Part shown: positions 8,804 through 16,984 of the stretch, one piece after another
Layout: every line of letters begins with the position of its first letter
Numbering within the stretch: position 1 is the stretch's first letter
Assembly (NCBI GenBank): GCA_028287305.1
Contig: JAQBPX010000015.1
Coordinates: forward strand, 124,001 to 188,000
Length of the DNA: 64,000 nucleotides
Direction of reading: 5' to 3'
From: Gemmatimonadota bacterium
GTDB lineage: Bacteria > Gemmatimonadota > Gemmatimonadetes > Gemmatimonadales > Gemmatimonadaceae
Notes under the pieces: model-generated
What the model was told of the DNA's origin: nothing
Databases searched by the model: none
What the model saw: the letters and a program-made list of their open reading frames with translations, nothing else
Made by a program: the position numbers and the translations under genes

Positions 8804-9105
8804 CCGCACCACGACTGTCGAGCGCCGGCAAGCTGCTCTGCCTGGTGCAGCAGCTTCCCGGACTGTCGATGGAGGAGATCGCCGCCGCGATCTCCGCTCC
8901 CGTGGAGGCGGTCGAGGCGTGCGCGGAGGGCCGGGCACCGCTGCCCGCCGGCGCGCAACTGGCGCTGGCCGAGCTGGTGCTCACGCGAGGACCCGCGCAG
9001 GCGCGCGCGGCGCATCGCCTCAAGGGGCAGGCGCAGGCGGCGCTCCAGTTCGAGCGAGCGGACACCGCGCGACACGCCGCGCCGCCTCCGGGCTGGCCTT
9101 CGTAG
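8800..9105 (+). CDS. Small HTH-like protein coupled to a Crp-type regulator
   Basis: 101 residues; the ATG overlaps the regulator's stop (ATGA), which supports that it is a real gene. Residues 15-50 (LPGLSMEEIAAAISAPVEAV and following) look like a small helix-turn-helix. The tail is Ala/Arg-rich and the last residues are APPPGWPS. I do not recognise the family. The coupling suggests a partner or modulator of the regulator, but no function can be assigned. Confidence 0.6.
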   Translation: MTAPRLSSAGKLLCLVQQLPGLSMEEIAAAISAPVEAVEACAEGRAPLPAGAQLALAELVLTRGPAQARAAHRLKGQAQAALQFERADTARHAAPPPGWPS

Positions 9106-9196
9106 CAGGCTGGGTCCCGGTGCGCCTGCGAGACGGGCCATGGCACGCTGGGTGCGACGGCGTACGGCGTGAAGGCTCTCCCGTACCTCGTGGCCA

Positions 9197-9700
9197 ATGC
9201 TCCAGCACGTCGGATCCACCAGCGCAGATCCCGCCGACCTCGTGCGGGAGGTGCAGCAGCAGCTCGAGGCGGGCGGGCTGCGCCGCGTGCTGCGCTACCT
9301 GAATGCGCGCACGCGCCATCGCTTCACCGGCGCCTACGTGTTCGAGCCGCCGATGCTGCGCAGCGTGAGCCTCTTCGATCGCGAGAACCCCGACATCATG
9401 GTCGGCGAGCTCGCCCCGCTGGACGAGACGTACTGCTCCCTGGTGGGCGCGCGCGCATCGGCGTTTCGCACCGACGATGCCCCGCGGGATGAACGGCTCG
9501 CATTGCATCCCGCCCGGCAGTCGATTCAGGCCTACTGCGGCGCGCCGCTGGTGAATGGCGAAGGCGCGTGCTTTGGGTCGCTCTGCCACTTCGACGTGCG
9601 CCCGCGCGTGGTTCCCGTGCAGGAAGCGACCACGTTGCTGGTCGTCGCGCCACTCGTTGCCGCGGAAGTCGAGCGCATGTGGCGGGCGAAGGTGAGCTAG
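9197..9700 (+). CDS. GAF-domain protein
   Basis: 167 residues that look like a single GAF sensor domain without an output domain. Diagnostic segments are RHRFTGAYVFEPPMLRSVSL (first strands), LDETYCSLV, and IQAYCGAPLVNGEGACFGSL followed by CHFDVRPR (the usual YxGxPL...G...GSLC core of GAF proteins). Two Cys (in ETYC and SLCHFD) sit where GAF proteins may bind ligands. It may be a stand-alone sensory partner of the neighbouring regulators. The ligand is unknown. Confidence 0.8.
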   Translation: MLQHVGSTSADPADLVREVQQQLEAGGLRRVLRYLNARTRHRFTGAYVFEPPMLRSVSLFDRENPDIMVGELAPLDETYCSLVGARASAFRTDDAPRDERLALHPARQSIQAYCGAPLVNGEGACFGSLCHFDVRPRVVPVQEATTLLVVAPLVAAEVERMWRAKVS

Positions 9701-9706
9701 CGCGTC

Positions 9707-10642
9707 CTAGTCATCGCGCGGCGGGCGCATGGCGGACAGGGCGTCGAGGTTGCGGCTCACGATGAAGCTCACGATCTGGCGTGAGGCTTCCGCCTCGAAC
9801 ATCCGCGCGGTCGGCAGGATCCGCCCGCGTAGCTGCGCACCCGCCAGCTGCTGGCGCGCACTGCGGGTGACGTAGACCGGTGCTCCCTCGGGGATCACGC
9901 TCACGTCGTCTCGCCCGGCCACCAGCAGCGTGATGTGCTCGTGGCCCGGCGTCTCCGCGAAAAAGTGTCGCACAGTCTCCGCGAAGCGCTCATCGCTCAC
10001 CACCACGAACACCGGGCGCTTGAGCAGCAGTCGCCACTCCCCGCCCACCAGGTCGGCGCGCACGTCGGTCACGATCAGCGTGGCGCCGGTGCGCTCGGCT
10101 ATGGGTCGGAGCGCCGCTTCGTGCGCGCGCGTGGAGAGCAGGAGGTCCGCGTGGCGCACGGCCGGCGGAAGCTCCTCGCCCTGCAGCTCGCTGATGTTCA
10201 CGCCGGTGGTCTCGATGCCGTAGTCGTCCTGCAGCTCCCGGCACATTCCCTCGATCTGGTCGGAGGTCGACTGGATCACCGCGGCGCGCAGTCGCACCGT
10301 GGAGACCGCGCGCTGAACCCACTCCGCGATCTCCTCGAGCGGGATCTCGCGTGCGATGGCCTGGCCCACCACGTCGGAGAGCCACTTGGCCGACGGCACC
10401 GGCACGCGATCGGTGCGGCGGTCGCGCGCCACGTAGATGCCGCCGCGCGCGCGCATCTCGATCAGCCCCTCGTTCTCGAGCTCGCGATACGCGTCGAGGA
10501 TGATGCGGTAGTCCACCTTGAAGTCCGCGGCGAGCTCGCGCGCGCTCGGCAGTCGGCTGCCGGCCTCGAGCGCGCGCGCGTGCAGCGCTCGCAGGATGCG
10601 CCCTCGCAGGACGTCGGCAATGTCCGACCGCTGGTCGCTCAC
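9707..10642 (-). CDS. GntR-family transcriptional regulator
   Basis: A 311-residue, GTG-started protein. Residues 1-75 are a GntR winged HTH (RLPSARELAADFKVDYRIIL, DAYRELENEGLIEMRARGG). Residues ~130-300 resemble a two-lobed ligand-binding domain rather than the FadR or UTRA types, with segments such as HADLLLSTRAHEAAL and ITLLVAGRDDVSVI. It is divergent from the ferritin-like/esterase operon across 260 bases and convergent with the GAF gene. Control of the divergent operon is plausible but not shown. Confidence 0.8.
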   Translation of the reverse strand: MSDQRSDIADVLRGRILRALHARALEAGSRLPSARELAADFKVDYRIILDAYRELENEGLIEMRARGGIYVARDRRTDRVPVPSAKWLSDVVGQAIAREIPLEEIAEWVQRAVSTVRLRAAVIQSTSDQIEGMCRELQDDYGIETTGVNISELQGEELPPAVRHADLLLSTRAHEAALRPIAERTGATLIVTDVRADLVGGEWRLLLKRPVFVVVSDERFAETVRHFFAETPGHEHITLLVAGRDDVSVIPEGAPVYVTRSARQQLAGAQLRGRILPTARMFEAEASRQIVSFIVSRNLDALSAMRPPRDD

Positions 10643-10786
10643 GGCGCAGTGGAGTGCGGCATCATGTACGGGAATAAAGCATCTGGCGCAATTTCGTGAT
10701 CAGGGAGTCCGGCAATTCTGGTTGTCTGCGCTAATCCATCGGCGCACGAATGCAGCCACAGCGGTTCTGATCGTAATAAAGGAACA

Positions 10787-10803
10787 GTTGGCACGCGGGA
10801 TGC
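10787..10803 (+). promoter_or_regulatory. Candidate sigma-54 (-24/-12) promoter
   Basis: TTGGCACG-CGGG-ATGCA has the GG and GC dinucleotides exactly ten bases apart, as sigma-54 promoters require. The -24 half is a perfect TTGGCACG; the -12 half is ATGCA instead of TTGCA. It lies about 100 bases before the first ferritin-like gene. No enhancer-binding regulator is encoded in this window, so this remains a sequence match only. Confidence 0.45.
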
Positions 10804-10902
10804 ACGCTCTCCGCTCCGCGCACACTGCGCATGTCCGACCGCCTCGCCAGCGGTGGCCGGGCGATGTACCGGGGCTGGCTTCAGGGGAGAGGGGGAGCAA
10901 CC

Positions 10903-11754
10903 ATGATCGATCACGCAGGCCCATCCGCCATGACGGATGCGGATGGCAGCGACGGGCGCGAGCTCGTCATCGGCAGCGCCGAGCAACTCTGGCAGCCCAG
11001 TTCGCGACGAAACTTCCTGCGCCTGCTGGGCCTGGGCGGCACCGTGGTGATGCTCCCGAGCCTCTTCGCATGCAACAGTGACGATAACAGCGTCACCGGC
11101 ACCGGTACGGCCACCGCCGTCACGCTGAACCTCAGCAACGACACCGGCATCCTCAACTACGCCTTCGCCCTCGAGCAGCTCGAGGCCGCGTTCTACACGG
11201 CCGTCGTCGCCTCGAGCGCGTTCAGCGGCATGTCGGCGGAGCAGAAGGAAGTGATGGTGGACCTGCGCAACCATGAAGTCATCCACCGCGAGTTCTTCCG
11301 CCAGGTGCTTGGCAGCGCCCGCGTCGGTGATCTCGCCCTCAACAGCAGCACCGTCACCACGATCACGGCGAACACCGCCACGATCCTCAAGACGGCCGAG
11401 ATGTTCGAGGACCTGGGCGTCGCCGCGTACAACGGCGCCGGCAAGTACCTCACCGATTCCGCCAACCTGCTGGTTGCGGGCAAGATCGTGTCGGTGGAAG
11501 CGCGCCATGCCGCGGCCATCCGCGACCTGCGCGAGGGGCTGAGCCTCAGCGGCACCCCGGCCGGGACCCGCTTCGCGGGCGACGACGTGGTGAATGCGAG
11601 CGGCCTGGACGTGAAGCTCGAGCCGTCGGGCGTGCTCACGCGCGTGGCCGCGACGAACGTGATCGACATGACCAAGACGAGCGTGTCCATCGGGACGCAG
11701 CCGACCACCAAGCCGGGGACGGACGACCAGGGTCCCCCTTCGCCGACGCCCTGA
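10903..11754 (+). CDS. Exported ferritin-like domain protein (Tat signal)
   Basis: 283 residues, with a strong GGAGAGGGGGAG ribosome-binding region before the ATG. A twin-arginine signal SSRRNFLRLLGLGG occupies about residues 35-50, ahead of a hydrophobic stretch ending at LFACNSD, possibly lipid-modified. The body matches the ferritin-like family PF13668: helices with FALEQLEAAFYTAVV, NHEVIHREF, EMFEDLGVAAY and VEARHAAAIRDL. Two ExxH motifs plus the extra Glu residues would form a diiron site. A Ser/Thr/Pro-rich tail closes it. The next gene is a second ferritin-like protein 15 bases downstream. The role is probably periplasmic metal or oxidant handling; the reaction is unknown. Confidence 0.85.
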   Translation: MIDHAGPSAMTDADGSDGRELVIGSAEQLWQPSSRRNFLRLLGLGGTVVMLPSLFACNSDDNSVTGTGTATAVTLNLSNDTGILNYAFALEQLEAAFYTAVVASSAFSGMSAEQKEVMVDLRNHEVIHREFFRQVLGSARVGDLALNSSTVTTITANTATILKTAEMFEDLGVAAYNGAGKYLTDSANLLVAGKIVSVEARHAAAIRDLREGLSLSGTPAGTRFAGDDVVNASGLDVKLEPSGVLTRVAATNVIDMTKTSVSIGTQPTTKPGTDDQGPPSPTP

Positions 11755-11769
11755 GGAGGACGCGCAATC

Positions 11770-12738
11770 ATGACTGACATCAGCAGCATGCTCGGCATCA
11801 TCGAGCAACAGGAACCCGACTTCGCGCAGCACGTGGTCACGCGCCGCGAGGCGATCGCGAAGGGCGCCAAGGTCAGCGCCGCGCTCGGCGCCGCGATGGC
11901 GCTTGGCAGCGTGCCGGTCGCGCTGGCCGCGTTCTCGAAGGAAGCGTACGGACAGTCCACGGCGGCGACCGTGCAGGACGTCCTCAACTTCGCGCTCATG
12001 CTCGAGATCTTCGAGAATGAGTTCTACAAGGCGGTGCTCGGCACGAGCAGCGTGGCCGCGCAGAACAACGCGTTCGCCCCGGTGCGCGCGCTGGCGATCG
12101 CCGCGGGCGCACAGCCGGTGCTCGCGCAGATCTCCAAGCACGAAGTCGCGCACGTCGCCTTCCTGCAGGCGAACGGCGCGGTGAACGTGCTGAACCTCGG
12201 CGCGTCGAGCTTCGACTTCACGGGCGCCCGCGGCGCGGGCAACGGCCCGTTCGCCCCGGCGACCACGAACCTCGGCTTCCTCCTCGCCACGTCCCAGGGC
12301 GCGGAAGACACCGGCGTTCGTGCGTACAAGGGCCAGGCCGGCAACCTGATGAGCAACACGACGGTGCTCGAGGCGGCGCTGCGCATTCACTCCGTGGAAG
12401 CGCGCCACGCCAGCAAGATCCGTCGCCTCCGCCGCGCCACCGGCGCGACGGCCGTGAAGTACAGCGGCACGGTTTCCGGCGGCGGCGCAGCGGCGGCGGG
12501 TGCGGGCAACCTCAATCCGCCCCAGGCGATCGTGGATGCCTTCAACCTGATCTACGCCGGCGACGACAACGTCACGCATGCCGGCGTGAACGTGACGTCG
12601 CTCTCGTACTCCTCCGTGAGCGGGTTCCCGAGCGGCACCGACCTGGCCACGGCGGCCACCGAGGCCTTCGACGAGGCGCTCACCAAGGACCAGGTGCGCG
12701 CCATCGTCCAACCCTTCTTCATTCCGACCATTCCCTGA
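11770..12738 (+). CDS. Exported ferritin-like domain protein, second copy
   Basis: 322 residues, with GAGGAGG 8-14 bases before the ATG. A signal with VTRREAIAKG then a hydrophobic segment (residues ~23-55, ending LAAFSKEAYGQ) implies Tat or Sec export. The four-helix ferritin-like body again has two ExxH sites (KHEVAHVAF and VEARHASKI) and EIFENEFYKAVL. A Gly/Ala-rich insert (GGGAAAAGAGN) precedes the C-terminal ~70 residues, which lack an obvious domain. It is paired with the upstream homologue and the two may form a hetero-oligomer. No known function for this pair is claimed. Confidence 0.85.
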   Translation: MTDISSMLGIIEQQEPDFAQHVVTRREAIAKGAKVSAALGAAMALGSVPVALAAFSKEAYGQSTAATVQDVLNFALMLEIFENEFYKAVLGTSSVAAQNNAFAPVRALAIAAGAQPVLAQISKHEVAHVAFLQANGAVNVLNLGASSFDFTGARGAGNGPFAPATTNLGFLLATSQGAEDTGVRAYKGQAGNLMSNTTVLEAALRIHSVEARHASKIRRLRRATGATAVKYSGTVSGGGAAAAGAGNLNPPQAIVDAFNLIYAGDDNVTHAGVNVTSLSYSSVSGFPSGTDLATAATEAFDEALTKDQVRAIVQPFFIPTIP

Positions 12739-12740
12739 CC

Positions 12741-13856
12741 ATGAACAACTCGACTCGATGCATTGCTCCCCTCGCGCTGCTGCTCGCAGCGGTCGCGGGG
12801 TGTGGAAGTGGGGACAGCAACAAGGCCGCGACGGATACGCCGGCGATGGCCACGACGTCCACGGTGGGCAGTGAGGGAGCGATGCAATCGAGTGGGGCGC
12901 CGGACGCCCAGATGCAGCCAGTGCTCGACGAGCTGGCTGCGCTGGGTGGCAAGCCGATCGAGACGCTGACGGCGGCCGAGGCCAGGAAGCAGCCGACGCC
13001 GACGGATGCGGTGAAGGCGCTGTTGAAGAAGCAGGGCAAGCCGACCACGCCGCCGCCCGGCGCAACGAGCGTGGATCGCACGATCGCCGGCGCGGCGGGA
13101 CCGATCCCGGCGCGCATCTACACGCCCGACGGCGCGGGGCCCTTCCCCGTCGTGGTGTACTACCACGGCGGCGGCTGGGTGATCGGTAACAAGGACGTGT
13201 ACGACGGCGGCGCACGATCATTCGCGATCAATGCGAAGGCGGTCGTCGTCTCCATCGACTACCGCGTGGGGCCGGAGCACAAGTTCCCCGCGGCGCATGA
13301 CGACGCCCTCGCTGCCTACAAGTGGGCGATGGCGAACGCGGCGTCCATCAAGGGAGACCCCAAGAAGATGGCGCTGGCCGGTGAAAGTGCCGGCGGCGGA
13401 CTGGCGGTGGCCACGGCCATCGCGATCCGCGATGCGAAGCTCCAGATGCCCCTCGCGGTCATCTCCGTGTACCCGATCGCCGGTGGCGACACGACCACCC
13501 AGTCGTACACGACCAACGCGAATGCCAAGCCGCTCAATCGCGCCATGATGACGTGGTTCTTCAGGAACTACCTCAACAGCGACGCCGAGCGCATGGATCC
13601 GCGGATCAACCTGGTGGCCGCCGACCTCAAGGGACTTCCGCCGACCACGATCATCAACGCACAGATCGACCCGCTCCTCTCCGACGGCCTCTTGCTCGCC
13701 GACAAGCTGCGCGCCGCGGGCGTGTCGGTGCAGCAGAAGACGTACGACGGCGTGACGCACGAGTTCTTCGGCATGGCCGCCGTGCACGACAAGGCGAAGG
13801 ATGCCGAGATGATGGCCGCCGATGCGCTGAAAAAGGCCTTCGGAAGCGGGGGCTGA
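12741..13856 (+). CDS. Alpha/beta hydrolase esterase lipoprotein (HSL-like)
   Basis: 371 residues. A lipobox signal gives acylated Cys21 (LLAAVAGC). After a low-complexity linker, residues ~110-365 are a hormone-sensitive-lipase-type hydrolase: oxyanion motif YYHGGGW, SIDYRVGPEHKFPAAHDD, nucleophile motif GESAGGG, and acid/base region DPLLSDG and THEFFG. The catalytic triad is therefore intact. The gene starts two bases after the second ferritin-like gene, forming an operon of three exported proteins. The stop codon falls in the first GGGGCTGA unit of a palindromic repeat. The substrate is probably a short-chain ester; this is inference. Confidence 0.88.
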   Translation: MNNSTRCIAPLALLLAAVAGCGSGDSNKAATDTPAMATTSTVGSEGAMQSSGAPDAQMQPVLDELAALGGKPIETLTAAEARKQPTPTDAVKALLKKQGKPTTPPPGATSVDRTIAGAAGPIPARIYTPDGAGPFPVVVYYHGGGWVIGNKDVYDGGARSFAINAKAVVVSIDYRVGPEHKFPAAHDDALAAYKWAMANAASIKGDPKKMALAGESAGGGLAVATAIAIRDAKLQMPLAVISVYPIAGGDTTTQSYTTNANAKPLNRAMMTWFFRNYLNSDAERMDPRINLVAADLKGLPPTTIINAQIDPLLSDGLLLADKLRAAGVSVQQKTYDGVTHEFFGMAAVHDKAKDAEMMAADALKKAFGSGG

Positions 13857-13946
13857 GGGGCTGAGGGGCTGAGGATAGGGGAATGAGGACGTGAGGGGCT
13901 GGAGACCTGGTAGTCCCCAGCCCCTCAGCCCCTCACACCTCAGCTC
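13851..13946. repeat. Palindromic GGGGCTGA repeat element (family A, copy 1)
   Basis: The left side contains tandem CTGAGGGG units (13853-13875) and GTGAGGGGCTGGAGAC. The right side is the reverse complement, GTCCCCAGCCCCTCAGCCCC, then TCAC. The element lies exactly between the convergent esterase and TonB-receptor genes, and its first unit supplies the esterase TGA stop. On the minus strand it shares TGAGGGGCTGGGGACT with the copy at 41.9 kb. It can fold into a long hairpin on either strand, so it may serve as a bidirectional terminator. Confidence 0.8.
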
Positions 13947-13952
13947 CCGATC

Positions 13953-16268
13953 CTAGAACCGGAACGCCTCCACTCCCACCCGCACGGTGCGCGGCAGGCC
14001 GAAGGAGTAGATCGCCGCCGCGCCGGTGCCCGCGACGTTCACCTGGTACTGCGTGTCGCCGATGTTCTCCACCGCCACGAACCCGCGAACGCCCTGCACC
14101 AGCTCGCGCGCCACGTGCGCATCCACCACGTTGAACGGGTCCAGCCAGAGGCCGCCGAGCGTGGTCGTGTGTCCCTCGTGCCGCCACATCACGGTGTAGT
14201 CGCCGAGCATCGCGCTGCTGTAGCTGGCGCGCACGGTCTGCCGGGGACTCGGGATGCGATTGAAGTGCGCGCCGACCACGGTGCCCGCCGGGCCCGCGAC
14301 CACGCGCGCATCGTCGAAGCTCACGCTGCCGCTCAACTGCAGCGCCGCGATCGGGCGAATCGCGACGTAGGCCTCGCCGCCCTCGCTCTTCGCCTTGCTC
14401 ACGTTGAGGCGCGTGCGGCAGGTGGCGATCGCCCCGCAGTCCGCGGGCTTGTCCGCGCCAGTGACGGTCACCGGCACGTTGAAGTCCACGTAGTCGGCGC
14501 GGTACACCGTTCCCTTGAGCTGCAGGAAGCTCGCGGGCTGCCAGTCGATCCCCACTTCGCGACCATTCGCCGTCTCCGGCTTGAGGTCGGGATTGGGAAT
14601 CGTGATCTGCGTCGCGGAGATCTGCTTGCGATAGAGCTCCGCCAGGTTCGGCGCGCGGAACGACTTGTACACCGCGCCGTGCAGTGAGAGCGATGACAAC
14701 AGCTCGTAGCGCAGGCCCAGCCGCGGCGAGAATGCGGTCTTCGAGACGTCGGCGTAGCTGCGCGTGCCCGTGGCGGCATCCGTCGACTTCGCATTGGTGT
14801 TCTGCCAGCCGTCGATGCGAACGCCCAGCTCGGCGCGCAGCTTCGCGACGGGAGCGGCGATCAGCTGCGCGAACGCGCCGCTGAGTGCCTGGTCGCCGCC
14901 CGAGGAAATCGTGCGCGTCACGGTGCCGCAGTTCGCGCCCGGGCACGTGGTGTTGAAGTCCACCTCGGCGAAGTTGCCGCTGTAGTGTCGATAGTCGGCG
15001 CCGATGCTGAACGACTCGAGCCGCATCGGGAGTGCCTCGCGCGTCCACACCGCGCTTCCACCCCAGTCATGGCTCGGGATGTCCGCGATCACCGAGCTGT
15101 CTTCCGCCACGCGATTGGTGCGGATCGTGGTGGAGCGCTGGTGCTCGTCCATGCGGCCGGTCCAGCCGCGGAACTGCAGCCCGCCGCCGAGCACGTCGTG
15201 GTTGTCGATGCCGAGGTCCACGTTGCCCTGGTCGCGCGCGGTGCGGCTGAGCGTGGTGCCCGTCTCGCGCGAGTCGCCGAACCTGTGGCCCACCAGGAAG
15301 CCGGACCACGAGCTCGCCGGCGCCCAGTTGAGCCGGACGTATGCGTTGCGCGAGATGACGTCGGACTTCGTGTCCACCGCGCCGCGCTTGAGCGGGTCGA
15401 GCAGCGTGTAGCCGCCGCCCTCCTGGTAGTCGAGGTCCACGTTCGCGGTGAGCGCGCCCACCACCGGCACGCCGGCGGAGCCATAGGCATGACGCATGTC
15501 GCGGCTGCCGCCTTCCACCATGATGCGCGCGGCGCCGGGCGCCATGGGACGCGAGAAGAAGGAGATGACGCCGCCCATCGCGCCGTTGCCGTACAGGTTC
15601 GACGTGCCGCCCTCGACCACCTCCACGCGGTCGAGCATGTTCTTCGGCACGCGACCCCAGTCGATCCACTCGCCCCACGCGTCGTTCACCGGGATGCCGT
15701 CGAAGAGCACGGCGGTGCGACCCTCGTCCACTCCGCGGATCGAGACGATCTGGGCCGAGCCGCCCACCAGGCTGCTGGTGCGCGGCAGCTCGATCGCCGG
15801 GATCTCGCGCAGCATGTCCTGCGTCTCGCGCGCGGGCGTGGTGCGGATCTGCTCGGGCGTGAGCACGTTCACCGTGGAGGCGACCTTGCCGGCGTCGGTC
15901 TCGGTGCGGGTCGCCGAGACGATCACGCTCGAGAGCATCAGGGAGCCTTCCCTGAGCGACACGTCATGCGTCGCAATCGAGCCGGCGGTAACGGAGACGG
16001 TGTCACGAACCGCGGTTCGGCCGAGGGCCGTGAAGACGACAACGTGGCGGCCGGCGGGGAGGTCGCGGAGCACGTAGCGGCCCCGGTCGTCCGTGGCCAC
16101 GACGGTCGAGTTCTCGATGCCCACGCGGGCGCCGGCGATGGGGTCCCTGGACTCGCTCCTGGAAACGACGCCCCGGATGGTGCCGCGGGACTGGGCGCCG
16201 AGGATGGCCGGCGCGGCGAGGAGGGCGGCGAGCGCGGCTCGGCCGATGGTGCGGAGAGGTGACGTCAT
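13953..16268 (-). CDS. TonB-dependent outer-membrane receptor
   Basis: 771 residues from the ATG (a TTG two codons upstream is possible). Signal peptide ~1-25 (LAALLAAPAILGAQS); carboxypeptidase-regulatory-like beta-sandwich ~28-110 (GTIRGVVSRSESRDPIAGAR); plug ~115-245 with VNVLTPEQI, SIRGVDEGRTAVLFDGIPV and the NLYGNGAMGGVISFFSR loop; then a 22-strand-type barrel ending in aromatic VRVGVEAFRF. CxxNC-type cysteines in the barrel (NTTCPGANCGTV) may form a disulfide. The gene stands alone, so its substrate is not indicated; siderophore, cobalamin or sugar are all possible. An inverted repeat lies 42 bases upstream. Confidence 0.92.
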   Translation of the reverse strand: MTSPLRTIGRAALAALLAAPAILGAQSRGTIRGVVSRSESRDPIAGARVGIENSTVVATDDRGRYVLRDLPAGRHVVVFTALGRTAVRDTVSVTAGSIATHDVSLREGSLMLSSVIVSATRTETDAGKVASTVNVLTPEQIRTTPARETQDMLREIPAIELPRTSSLVGGSAQIVSIRGVDEGRTAVLFDGIPVNDAWGEWIDWGRVPKNMLDRVEVVEGGTSNLYGNGAMGGVISFFSRPMAPGAARIMVEGGSRDMRHAYGSAGVPVVGALTANVDLDYQEGGGYTLLDPLKRGAVDTKSDVISRNAYVRLNWAPASSWSGFLVGHRFGDSRETGTTLSRTARDQGNVDLGIDNHDVLGGGLQFRGWTGRMDEHQRSTTIRTNRVAEDSSVIADIPSHDWGGSAVWTREALPMRLESFSIGADYRHYSGNFAEVDFNTTCPGANCGTVTRTISSGGDQALSGAFAQLIAAPVAKLRAELGVRIDGWQNTNAKSTDAATGTRSYADVSKTAFSPRLGLRYELLSSLSLHGAVYKSFRAPNLAELYRKQISATQITIPNPDLKPETANGREVGIDWQPASFLQLKGTVYRADYVDFNVPVTVTGADKPADCGAIATCRTRLNVSKAKSEGGEAYVAIRPIAALQLSGSVSFDDARVVAGPAGTVVGAHFNRIPSPRQTVRASYSSAMLGDYTVMWRHEGHTTTLGGLWLDPFNVVDAHVARELVQGVRGFVAVENIGDTQYQVNVAGTGAAAIYSFGLPRTVRVGVEAFRF

Positions 16269-16309
16269 GCCCAACTGTACGGTGAGGGGGGCGGGAATGC
16301 TGTACGAAA

Positions 16310-16336
16310 GCTGTTCAGGATTTATTCATGAACAGC
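16310..16336. promoter_or_regulatory. Inverted repeat upstream of the TonB receptor (candidate operator)
   Basis: GCTGTTCA and TGAACAGC are perfect 8-base arms separated by 11 AT-rich bases. They start 42 bases before the receptor start, inside the 74-base gap to the DUF6624-like gene. The spacing suits a dimeric repressor. Two CGTACAG strings also occur between the dyad and the start. Confidence 0.45.
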
Positions 16337-16342
16337 GGATAT

Positions 16343-16984
16343 CTACCGCCCGGACGCCAACTTGGAAAGGCACAATGACAGCCTGAATGGGGGAAGCCCC
16401 GCTTCCCCGCGCCGCAGGTCCGCGTGGGCGGAATCCTCCATGGGGGCCAGGGAGAGCCGACCCTCAGGGCTCCGGAGGAACTGCGTTCCATAGAGCTGCT
16501 TCCGTCCCCAGGCCAGGCGCATGCGGTCCTCGAGGGTTGCCACGTCCACGGCGGCGGACTCGTCGGGGCCGGCCTCCATCATCCGCTTGAGCACTGCGCG
16601 CCCCACGGCGGTGTCGCGCTGGGCCAGGCGCCAGATGGAGTGGGTGCCGTACGACCCGACCACGCTGCGCGTGGGCCAGGTGGAGCCGCGCGTCGACGCC
16701 AGCTTCACCAGCTGCGCCACCATGGAGCTGTCGGAAGCGGACGGCGCTCCCGCGTCTCCGGCGACATGGACGCCCAGCTCGAACGCGATGGGATGCAGGT
16801 CGGTGAGGCCGGCGGCGCGAAGCAGCGACCGGCGCAGGGCACTGTCGGTCGGCGCGGCGCCCAGCTCGGAGTACATGGAGCGCTGGCGCTTCGCCCACGC
16901 CGCGCTGCTGTCCACGCGACACATCCCGCGCTGCGCGAATGCCGGCGTCGCGGCCATGACGAGCGCGATCAATGCGCGCTTCAT
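16343..16984 (-). CDS. Exported DUF6624-like protein
   Basis: 213 residues from the ATG that overlaps the previous stop (ATGA); the longer open frame upstream lacks a signal. The signal peptide is MKRALIALVMAATPAFAQRG. The body has GTHSIWRLAQRDT, LEDRMRLAWGRKQLYGTQF and other segments that resemble the DUF6624 family, in which a DR...xGxxQxYGTQ motif is conserved. It is the last gene of an ABC-exporter operon. Its biochemical role is unknown. Confidence 0.75.
   Translation of the reverse strand: MKRALIALVMAATPAFAQRGMCRVDSSAAWAKRQRSMYSELGAAPTDSALRRSLLRAAGLTDLHPIAFELGVHVAGDAGAPSASDSSMVAQLVKLASTRGSTWPTRSVVGSYGTHSIWRLAQRDTAVGRAVLKRMMEAGPDESAAVDVATLEDRMRLAWGRKQLYGTQFLRSPEGRLSLAPMEDSAHADLRRGEAGLPPFRLSLCLSKLASGR

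Noticed and set aside
13851-13946. Short tandem repeats that might be taken for a CRISPR array (also at 41.9 and 53.3 kb).
   Set aside because: Units are contiguous with no unique spacers, arms are inverted, and no cas genes are present.
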